Shown here: piece by piece, positions 55,712 to 64,000 of the stretch
How the letters are laid out: each line of letters opens with the position of its first letter
How positions within the stretch are numbered: position 1 is the stretch's first letter
Source: Saccopteryx bilineata
Taxonomy: Eukaryota > Chordata > Mammalia > Chiroptera > Emballonuridae
DNA length: 64,000 nucleotides
Assembly: GCF_036850765.1 (NCBI RefSeq)
Contig: NC_089491.1
Location: forward strand, 132,858,266 to 132,922,265
Direction: 5' to 3'
Made by a program: the position numbers and the translations under genes
The notes under the pieces: model-generated
Databases searched by the model: none
What the model was told of the DNA's origin: nothing
Seen by the model: only the letters and a program-made list of their open reading frames with translations

Positions 55712-55862
55712 TAGCCCTGGCCCAATAATTTAGCTGTCTAGACCATCATCCTGATACAAAGACATTGTAGGTTTGATTCCTGGTCAGGGCACATACAGGA
55801 ACAGATTGATGTTTCTATCTCTCCCTTCCTGTCTCTCTAAAATCAATAAATAAGTTAAAAAA
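55712..55862 (+). mobile_element. Short tRNA SINE (Ves-like), plus
   Basis: Head AGCCCTGGCCCAATAATTTAGC, B-box-like GGTTTGATTCC, GGTCAGGGCACATACAGGAA and a CTCTCTAAAATCAATAAATA tail. The short body resembles the Ves class of bat SINEs. Confidence 0.7.
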
Positions 55863-55865
55863 GAA

Positions 55866-57462
55866 AAAGAAACTCCAGGCCAGTATGAACAGAGACACAA
55901 AAATCTTCAATAAAAAGATGGCCGACTTGGAGGATCGGGTGTCGGATGAGGAGAAGATGATTCTGGATTGCCTGTAGCTCCAAGAAGGTTGCTGAGGGCC
56001 AGTCAAAAGCGGTGACTCCCACTGGTCTTTGCCAGTTTCCGGCCTGTGAGTTCCAGGCCGGTACATCCAGCGGCCAGATACAGAGCATCAGCTCAAGACC
56101 TAACAACCATAGTTAGAGTGGTATCTTAAGGAAAGGCTCCTCACACCTGACCCAGCTAAGGCAAAGAAAACGTTGTCACAGACAAGTAGCCCACAGCAGA
56201 TTACAAACAGCTGAAGCCATCCCAGGAAGATTTAGAAATTACAAAACTGAAAGCTGGAGTCAGACAACACCAACCATATACTCAACTACACAAACAACAT
56301 ATTTGAAGGAGCAGTCTATATTGAGACAAAATGGGAAGACAGGGAAGTGCAATTCAAATGAATCAACTGGAGGAATTCCCAGAAAAAGAATTGAATGAAA
56401 TGGAAATAACTAAAATGCCAGATGCAGAGTTTAGAATAATGATTGTGAGGATGCTCAAGGATCTTGGAGGAACCATAGATAGACAACATGAGTACCTAAA
56501 CAATGAGATATCTGGCATCAAAAAGGACATTGAAATTATAAAAAAAGATCAGACAGAAATGATAAACACAATATCAGAAATGAAGACTACACTACAAGGA
56601 ATGAAAAGCAGGCGGTATGAAAAAGAGGATCGAATCAGCAATTTAGAGGACAAGATAAGCAAAAGCACGGAAGCAGAACAGCAAAAGAAAAAGAGGATCA
56701 AAATGTCTGAGAAAACTCGAAGAGAGTTCTGTTACAATAGGAAGAGAAACAACATCTGCATCATAGGGGTTCCTGAAGGAGAAGAGAAAGAACAAGGGAT
56801 AGAGAACCTGATTGAAGAAATCATAGCTGAAAATGTCCCGGAATTGATGCAGGAAAAAGTCACACAAGTTCAAGAAGCACAGAGAATCCCATTAAAAAGG
56901 AACCCAAATAAACCTAAACGAAGACACATCATAATTAAAAAACCAAAGCTAAGAAATAAAGAAAGAATACTAAAAGCTGCAAGAGAAAAGCAGTCAATCA
57001 CCTACAAAGGAGACCCCAAAAGGATGACATCCGACTTCTCAACAAAAACACTTGAGGCAAGAAGGGAATGGCAAGAGATATTCAAATTAATGCAGAACAG
57101 TTTCCTACAACCAAGATTTCTTTATCCATCAAGGCTATCTTTTAAAATAGAAGGAGAAATAAAAAGCTTCCCGTACAAAAATAAAAAAAAAATCCTCAAG
57201 GAATTTATTACAACCAAACCAATGATGTAAGAAGTGTTAACCGTCCTGTTGTAAACAGAACAAGGGTAAAGAGGACTGTAGATTTAAGATTTTAGAAATG
57301 CATCCAAATTGAAAAAGAAGAAGTAAAACTATCATTATTTGCTGATGATATGATATTGTACATAGAAAACCCTAAAGTCTCAGGAAGATAACTACAGGAC
57401 CTAATAAATGAATTCAGCAAGGTGGCAGGATATAAAATTAATATTCAAAAACCAGTGGCGTT
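55866..57462 (+). mobile_element. L1, plus, lineage A, internally deleted
   Basis: A 5' UTR (about 55866-56330) and ORF1 (56331-57230) are followed at about 57296 by a jump straight to ORF2 RT sequence ([15 protein letters not shown] type, about 57300-57460). About 2.1 kb of ORF2 5' half is missing compared with the copy at 18-24 kb. At 57463 L1 sequence stops and the T-rich leader of the next element begins. No 3' UTR is seen, so the 3' part was lost or lies beyond the following element. Confidence 0.75.
56331..57230 (+). pseudogene. L1 ORF1, open 299 codons, element defective
   Basis: Complete ORF1 reading frame: start MGRQGSAIQMNQLEEFPEKE, KMPDAEFRIMIVRMLKDLGG, coiled coil about residues 45-125, RRM core NNICIIGVPEGEEKEQG at about 140-160, C-terminal TSDFSTKTLEARREWQEIFK at about 233-252, ending at the stop after ITTKPMM. 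It is the only lineage A ORF1 in the window without a premature stop. The companion ORF2 is deleted, so the element is dead even though ORF1p-like protein could be encoded. Confidence 0.85.
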
Positions 57463-58405
57463 GTTTGTTTCTTCTATCTTTTTGCCTTTATTTCCTCCAC
57501 CTCGGTCCTTCTATTCTCTGCCCATCTTATGCTTCCCCTTTCTTGAACTACACTACTCATGAGTGTTGCATTTTATTTTTCTTCTTCATCCTCACCCTCC
57601 TTTAAGGTTATACTCCAAAACACTTAACTCTCACTCTCTCCTCTTTTGTTTTTGTTTTCTTTGTCTTGCTTTATTTTGTTTTTTTCTCTTCCTATTTTAT
57701 TTCTTCCTTCGTTTTTCTCTTTTTCTTATTTTTTCCTTTCTATTCGTTTTTTCTTTTCTCATTTTACTTTCCTCCCATATAATCCTCAATCACAAACAAA
57801 TTAGTTAATTTGGGACTCAAGGCTTTTTTTTGGCTTTATTTCTCTTTTTTGCTTTTGTTTTTTTTTTTTCTTGTTTGTTTATTTTTGTGGCATTTTGGGT
57901 CCTCCCAACCCAAGGTCTCCATTGTATTTAGTCTTCGCTCCACTTAATACAACAGATTTTTACTTATTATTTTTATTTTTTCTTCTTTATTATTCTTTTT
58001 TGGTCCTTTTTTCTGGTTCCCTCTTATTCCTCTCATTATATCTCTTAGTTGACCTTCACTTACAAGCAAATCATCTTATGCTTGTCTAAGATTTTCTTCC
58101 CTTTTTTTTTTTTTTTTTTTTTTTGCATTTAGTAGGTCCCTACTCCCTTTTTTTTTGCCCCTTGAACTCTTCACCCCAAATCAGGCCCTCCATTATAGGC
58201 ACGATATTTCCCTGAGGAGGGGAGAGGAGGGAAAGAGAAGAGAGAAAAAAAGGGGGAAATAATAAATTATTACTGTTTTTTTTTTTGTGGGGTGTTTTAC
58301 CCTTTTTTTTTTTTTTTTTTTTACTTTTTACTCTTTATTAATTCTAATTAGTGCTATCAATAAGACCACCCTCAGATGCCGATAAGAAAGAGGAAATAGA
58401 ATATT
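57463..58405 (+). other. T-rich leader (5' UTR) of the last L1
   Basis: About 940 bp dominated by T and C on the plus strand, with several T-runs (about 58099-58125, 58275-58290 and 58303-58322). A G/A-rich patch (GGAGGGGAGAGGAGGG) lies at about 58215-58255. It directly precedes the lineage B ORF1 and so is most simply that element's 5' UTR. It shares no recognisable sequence with the lineage A 5' UTRs. Confidence 0.55.
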
Positions 58406-59371
58406 ATGGATACAAAAGAAAGAGAGGTAACACAAATAGATGTGGAAAAATCTATGGAGAAAAGACTTAACATATTGGAAGCCTTGGAGCTAAATGACAG
58501 AGATTTTAAAATAGAAATCTTAAAAATACTCAGAGATATACAAGAAAACACAGAAAGGCAATACAGGGAGATCAGAAAACAACTCAATGAACACAAAGAA
58601 TATATTACCAAGGAAGTTGAAACTATAAAAACAAATCAAACAGAAATGAAAAACTCAATTCACGAGCTGAAAAACGAGGTAACAAGCTTAGCTAACAGAA
58701 CAGCCCAGATTGAAGATAGGATTAGTGAAATAGAAGACAAACAACTTGAGGCACAACAGAGAGAAGAAGAAAGAGACTCAAAAATAATAAAAAACGAGAA
58801 AGCCCTACAGGAATTGTCTGACTCCATCAGAAAGAATAACATAAGAATAATAGGTATATCAGAGGGAGAAGAGAAAGAAAATGGAATGGAGAATATACTC
58901 AAACAAATAATAGACGAGAACTTCCCAAGCCTGTGGAAGGAACTAAAGCCTCAAATTCAAGAAGCAAACAGAACACCAAGTTTTCTTAACCCCAACAAAC
59001 CCACTCCAAGGCACATCATAATAAAGATGACACAAACCAATGACAAAGAAAAAATTCTCAAGGCAGCCAGGGAAAAGAAGAGTACAACATATAAAGGAAG
59101 GCCTATTAGATTATCATCAGATTTCTCAGCAGAAACTCTACAAGCTAGAAGAGAGTGGACCCCAATATTTAAAGCCCTGAAAGAGAGGAACTTTCAGCCA
59201 AGAATACTATACCCATCAAAGCTATCCTTCAAGTATGAAGGAGATATAAAAACATTCACAAATACAGAAAAGATGAGAGAATTTATCAACAGAAAGCCCC
59301 CACTCCAGGAAATACTAAAGGCGGTTTTCCAACCAGATTCAAAGAACAAAAGAAAACAACACCACAAGTAA
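58406..59371 (+). CDS. L1 ORF1 protein, intact, 321 aa
   Basis: RNA-binding chaperone of L1 ribonucleoprotein. Start MDTKEREVTQIDVEKSMEKR, then LELNDRDFKIEILKILRDIQ. A long heptad-like coiled coil (about residues 50-140) includes NRTAQIEDRISEIEDKQLEA. The RRM core IRKNNIRIIGISEGEEKENG is at about 146-165 and the C-terminal domain RLSSDFSAETLQARREWTPI at about 233-252. It ends with a basic tail (DSKNKRKQHHK). The length fits mammalian ORF1p (about 300-340 aa) and no lesion is seen. Whether it is transcribed is unknown, and the element as a whole is disabled by its ORF2. Confidence 0.88.
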   Translation: MDTKEREVTQIDVEKSMEKRLNILEALELNDRDFKIEILKILRDIQENTERQYREIRKQLNEHKEYITKEVETIKTNQTEMKNSIHELKNEVTSLANRTAQIEDRISEIEDKQLEAQQREEERDSKIIKNEKALQELSDSIRKNNIRIIGISEGEEKENGMENILKQIIDENFPSLWKELKPQIQEANRTPSFLNPNKPTPRHIIIKMTQTNDKEKILKAAREKKSTTYKGRPIRLSSDFSAETLQARREWTPIFKALKERNFQPRILYPSKLSFKYEGDIKTFTNTEKMREFINRKPPLQEILKAVFQPDSKNKRKQHHK

Positions 59372-59697
59372 CAGCTCCACCAAGAACACAATAAAACCAA
59401 ATTTAAACTGTGACAACAAAGGAAAAAAAGGGGGGGAGAGGATGGAGATTAACAGTAGCAAAGGATGATGAAGTGCAGAAATACTTATAAGATAGGGTAC
59501 TACAATGAATATGGTAGGTACCCTTTTCATTACTTAATGGTAACCACCCTTAAAAAAACCACCACAAAAACACTTGACTTAAAAAAGGTAGCAACAGAGG
59601 AAAGAAGTATGGAACACAAACAAACAAAAACAAATGATAGAAAAACAAAAGAGAAGAATCAAACTAGATACAAAACTAACAGAAAGCAATTTATAAA

Positions 59698-62600
59698 ATG
59701 GCAGTAGGGAACCCACAAGTGTCAATAATTACACTAAGGCCCTGGCCGGTTGGCTCAGCGGTAGAGCGTCGGCCTAGCGTGCGGAGGACCTGGGTTCAAT
59801 TCCCGGCCAGGGCACATAGGAGAAGCGCCCATTTGCTTCTCCACCCCTCCGCCGCGCTTTCCTCTCTGTCTCTCTCTTCCCCTCCCGCAGCCAAGGCTCC
59901 ATTGGAGCAAAGATGGCCCGGGCGTTGGGGATGGCTCTGTGGCCTCTGCCTCAGGCGCTAGAGTGGCTCTGGTCGCAATATGGCGACGCCCAGGATGGGC
60001 AGAGCATCGCCCCTGGTGGGCGTGCCGGGTGGATCCCGGTCGGGCACATGCGGGAGTCTGTCTGACTGTCTCTCCCTGTTTCCAGCTTCAGAAAAATGAA
60101 AAAAAAAAAAAATTAAAAAAAAAAATAATTACACTAAATGTAAATGGATTAAACTTACCAATAAAAAGACACATGGTAGCAGAATGGATTAAAAAAGAAA
60201 ATCCAACTATATGCTGCCTACAAGAAACACATCTAAGCAACAAGGATAAAAACAAATTCAAAGTGAAAGGCTGGAAAACAATACTCCAAGCAAACAACAC
60301 CCAAAAAAAAGCAGGCGTAGCAATACTCATATCTAATAATGCTGACTACAAGACAGAAAAAGTACTCAGAGACAAAAATGGTCATTTCATAATGATTAAG
60401 GGGAAGTTGAATCAAGAAGACATAACAATCCTTAATATATATGCACCAAACCAAGGAGCACCAAAATATATAAGACAGCTACTTATTGACCTTAAAACAA
60501 AAACTAACAAAAATACAATCATACTTGGAGACCTCAATACACCGCTGACGGCTCTAGATCGGTCATCCAAACAGAGAATCAATAAAGATATAGTGGCCTT
60601 AAACGAAATACTAGAACACCTGGATATGATAGACATCTACAGGACACTTCATCCCAAAGCGACAGAGTATACATTTTTTCTCTAGTGTACATGGAACATT
60701 CTCAAGAATTGACCATATGTTGGGCCACAAAGACAATATCAGCAAATTTAGAAAAATTGAAATTGTACCAAGCATATTTTCTGATCATAAAGCCTTGAAA
60801 CTAGAATTCAACTGCAAAAAAGAGGGGGAAAAACCCACAAAAATGTGGAAACTAAACAACATACTTCTAAAAAATGAATGGGTCAAAGAAGAAATAAGCG
60901 CAGAAATCAAAAGATATATACAGACAAATGAAAATGAAAATACGACATATCAGAATCTCTGGGATTCAGCAAAAGCAGTAATAAGAGGAAAGTTCATATC
61001 ACTTCAGGCCTATATGAACAAACAAGAGAGAGCCGAAGTAAACCACTTAACTTCACACCTTAAGGAACTAGAAAAAGAAGAACAAAGACAACCCAAAACC
61101 AGCCGAAGAAAGGAGATAATAAAAATCAGAGCAGAAATAAATGAAATAGAGAACAGAAAAACTATAGAAAAAATCAATAAAACAAGGAGCTGGTTCTTTG
61201 AAAAGATCAACAAAATTGACAAACCCTTGGCAAGACTCACCAAGGAAAAAAGACACAGGACTCAAATAAATAAAATCCAAAATGAAAGAGGAGAGATCAC
61301 CACAGACATCATAGAAATACAAAGAATTATTGTAGAATACTATGAAAAATTATATGCCACTAAATACAACAATCTAGAAGAAATGGATAAATTCCTAGAA
61401 CAATACAACCTTCCTAGACTGAGTCATGAAGAAGCAGAAAGCCTAAACAGATCAATCAGCAGGGAGGAAATAGAAAAAACTATTAAAAACCTCCCCAAAA
61501 ATAAAAGTCCAGGCCCAGACGGTTATACTAGTGAATTCTATCAAACATTCAAAGAAGACTTGGTTCTTATTCTACTCAAAGTCTTCCAAAAAATTGAAGA
61601 AGAAGCAATACTTCCAAACACATTTTATGAGGCCAACATAACCCTCATACCAAAACCTGGCAAGGATGGCACAAAGAAAGAAAACTACAGACCAATATCT
61701 CTAATGAATACAGATGCTAAAATACTAAACAAAATACTGGCAAACCGAATACAACAACATATTAAAAAAATAATACATCATGATCAAGTGGGATTCATCC
61801 CAGAATCTCAAGGATGGTTCAACATACGCAAAACAGTTAACGTAATACACCATATCAACAAAACAAAGAACAAAAACCACATGATCTTATCAATAGATGC
61901 AGAAAAGGCTTTTGATAAAATACAACACAATTTTATGTTTAAGACTCTCAACAAAATGGGTATAGAAGGAAAATATCTCAACATGATAAAGGCCATATAT
62001 GATAAACCATCAGCCAACATCCTATTAAACGGCATAAAACTGAGGACTTTCTACCTTAAATCAGGAACAAGACAGGGTTGTCCACTCTCTCCACTCTTAT
62101 TCAACGTGGTGCTAGAAGTTCTGGCCAGAGCAATCAGACAAGACAAAGAAATAAAAGGCATCCATATCGGAAAAGAAGAAGTAAAGCTATCACTTTTTGC
62201 TGATGATATGATCCTATACATCGAAAACCCGAAGGACTCCACAAAAAGATTATTAGAAACAATAAACCAATACAGTAAGGTCGCAGGATACAAAATTAAC
62301 ATACAAAAGTCCATAGCCTTTCTATATGCCAACAATGAAATATTAGAAAACGAACTCAAAAAAATAATCCCCTTCACGATTGCAACAAAAAAAATAAAAT
62401 ACCTAGGAATAAACATAACAAAGAACGTAAAGGACCTATATAATGAAAATTACAAAGCATTGTTAAGGGAAATCGAAAAAGATACAATGAGATGGAAAAA
62501 TATTCCTTGTTCTTGGATAGGAAGAATAAATATAATCAAAATGGCCATATTACCCAAAGCAATATACAAATTTAATGCAATTCCCATCAAAATCCCTATG

Positions 62601-63916
62601 AGATTTTTTAAAGAAATGGAACAAAAAATCATCAGATTTATATGGAACTATAAAAAACCCCGAATAGCCAAAACAATCCTAAGGAAAAAGAATGAAGCTG
62701 GGGGCATTACAATACCTGACTTTATATTATAGGGCCACGATAATCAAAACAGCATGGTATTGGCAGAAAAATAGACACTCAGACCAATGGAACAGAATAG
62801 AAAGCCCAGAAATAAAACCACATATATATGGTCAAATAATCTTTGATAAAGGGGCCAACAACACACAATGGAGAAAAGAAAGCCTCTTCAACAAATGGTG
62901 TTGGGAAAACTGGAAAGCCACATGCAAAAGAATGAAACTCGACTACAGCCTGTCCCCGTGTACTAAAATTAATTCAAAATGGATCAAAGACCTAAATATA
63001 AGACCTGAAACAATAAAGTACACAGAAGAAGACATAGGTACTAAAATCATGGACCTGGGTTTTAAAGAACATTTTATGAACTTGACTCCAATGGCAAGAG
63101 AAGTGAAGGCAAAGATAAATGAATGGGACTACATCAGAATTTAAAGTTTTTGCTCAGCAAGAGAAACTGACATCAAAATAAACAGACAGCCAACTATATG
63201 GGAACTGATATTTTCAAACAACAGCTCAGATAAGGGCCTAATATCCAAAATTTACAAAGAACTCATAAAACTCAACAACAAACAAACAATCCAATAAAAA
63301 AATGGGAAGAGGACATGAACAGACACTTCTCCCAGGAAGAGATACAAATGGCCAACAGATATATGAAAAGATGCTCAGCTTCATTAGTTATTAGAGAAAT
63401 GCAAATCAAAACTACAATGAGATACCACCTCACTCCTGTTAGATTAGCTATTATCAACAAGACGGGTAATAGCAAATGTTGGAGAGGCTGTGGAGAAAAA
63501 GGAACCCTCATTCACTGTTGGTGGGACTGTAAAGTAGTACAACCATTATGGAGGAAAGTATGGTGGTTCCTCAAAAAACTGCAAATAGAACTACCTTATG
63601 ACCCAGCAATCCCTCTACTGGGTATATACCCCAAACCTCAGAAACATTGATACGTGAAGACACATGTAGCTCCATGTTCATTGCAGCACTGTTCACAGTG
63701 GCCAAGACATGGAAACAACCAAAAAGCCCTTCAATAGAAGACTGGATAAAGAAGATGTGGCACATATACACTATGGAATACTACTCAGCCCTAAGAAATG
63801 ATGACATCAGATCATTTACAGCAAAATGGTGGGATATTGATAACATTATAAGGAGTGAAATAAGTAAATCAGAAAAAAACAAGAACTACATGATTCCATA
63901 CATTGGTGGAACATAA
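59698..63916 (+). pseudogene. L1 ORF2, largely open, SINE-interrupted and frameshifted
   Basis: The ATG at 59698 starts MAVGNPQVSIITL. The SINE plus duplication (59738-60137, 400 bp) interrupts it 13 codons in. Beyond, the endonuclease (LQETHLSNKDKNKF, ILGDLNTPLTALDRSS) runs to a +1 insertion near 60674-60684. A 671-codon frame (60717-62732) then covers the rest of endonuclease, [42 protein letters not shown] and the RT active site FADD at 62196-62207. Further breaks are a shift near 62715, TAA at 63142-63144, shifts between 63150 and 63300 and near 63640. The C-terminal [18 protein letters not shown] motif is present. Confidence 0.9.
59738..60123 (+). mobile_element. Young Rhin-1-like SINE, plus, inside L1 ORF2 codon 14
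   Basis: A complete copy with a perfect 14-bp duplication AATAATTACACTAA (59724-59737 and 60124-60137), intact tRNA-like head and a long A-rich tail. Same subfamily as 49353-49742 (GCAATATGGCGACGCC-type variant). Confidence 0.95.
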
Positions 63917-64000
63917 AAATGAGACTAAGAGACATGGACAAGAGTGTGGTGGTTACCAAGGGTGGGGGGGGGAGGGAGGACATGGGAGGGAGGGAGGGAG

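Larger units (their letters stand above)
57463..64000 (+). mobile_element. L1, plus, lineage B, best preserved, runs off window
   Basis: Leader 57463-58405, intact ORF1 58406-59371, an inter-ORF region of about 330 bp, and ORF2 from ATG 59698 to about 63916, broken by a SINE. The 3' UTR with G-rich tract starts at about 63920 and continues past the right edge. Lineage B matches the decayed L1 at 6005-13560. Confidence 0.88.

Noticed and set aside
60717..62732. A 671-codon open frame as a host gene
   Set aside because: It carries the L1 ORF2 motifs ([17 protein letters not shown]) and is continuous with L1 sequence on both sides; it is transposon reverse transcriptase.
27100..64000. An ATF1 exon upstream of TMPRSS12, expected from human synteny as I recall it
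   Set aside because: I found no segment with bZIP or kinase-inducible-domain coding and splice sites; the neighbour is probably beyond the window.
1..64000. A bacterial or phage defence or other gene-cluster system
   Set aside because: Intron-exon structure, CpG island, L1s, tRNA SINEs and AT-rich intergenic DNA show a mammalian chromosome; no operon-like gene run exists.

Overview
The window is nuclear DNA from a placental mammal, most probably a bat. It holds large amounts of LINE-1 (L1), about 32 copies of several tRNA-derived SINE families, and cut-and-paste DNA transposons of three superfamilies (hAT, piggyBac, mariner). Recent DNA transposons of all three kinds point to Chiroptera. The commonest SINE starts GCCCTGGCCGGTTGGCTCAG and is about 350-390 bp long; I associate it with Rhin-1-type SINEs of horseshoe and leaf-nosed bats. 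The rhinolophoid assignment is inference from memory of repeat families, not from a search.

The only host protein-coding gene I can support is the 5' part of TMPRSS12, a trypsin-fold serine protease, on the minus strand. Exon 1 is at 26671-26464, exon 2 at 25773-25578 and exon 3 at 1658-1390. The splice phases agree across the three exons (1, 2, 1). The exons encode about 224 residues: signal peptide, activation cleavage site, catalytic His and catalytic Asp. The exon with the catalytic Ser lies beyond the left edge. Exon 1 sits in a CpG island (about 26440-27090). The island carries a 37-bp GC-box minisatellite just upstream of the start codon.

Intron 2 (1659-25577, about 24 kb) has been enlarged by transposons. 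From left to right it holds an hAT MITE, an old L1(+) broken by a younger L1(-) 3' end, a long decayed L1(-) at about 6005-13560 riddled with SINEs, an hAT MITE, a possible LTR, a 5'-truncated L1, 1.5 kb of apparently unique DNA, and a full-length L1(+) at 18090-24472. That last L1 is bounded by a perfect 15-bp target-site duplication and carries an unusual retrovirus-like leader ahead of its own 5' UTR.

Upstream of the gene (27.1-64 kb) I see no further exon. In order there are an ERV-type solo LTR; an ancient L1(-) at about 28.84-37.15 kb split by a 1.2-kb hAT with a transposase remnant and by a piggyBac MITE; two more hAT MITEs; an old L1(-) interrupted by a nearly full-length L1(-) at 40273-47718; and three L1(+) copies at 50030-55695, about 55866-57462 and about 57463-64000. 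The L1 at 40273-47718 itself contains a mariner inside an inverted duplication. The last L1 keeps an intact 321-codon ORF1 and a mostly open ORF2 and runs off the right edge.

The L1 copies fall into two ORF1 lineages, and none is intact over both ORFs. The nesting gives a relative chronology: old L1, then DNA transposons and younger L1s, then Rhin-1-like SINEs with perfect 14-16 bp duplications. No tRNA or rRNA gene, CRISPR array, phage or bacterial system is present.
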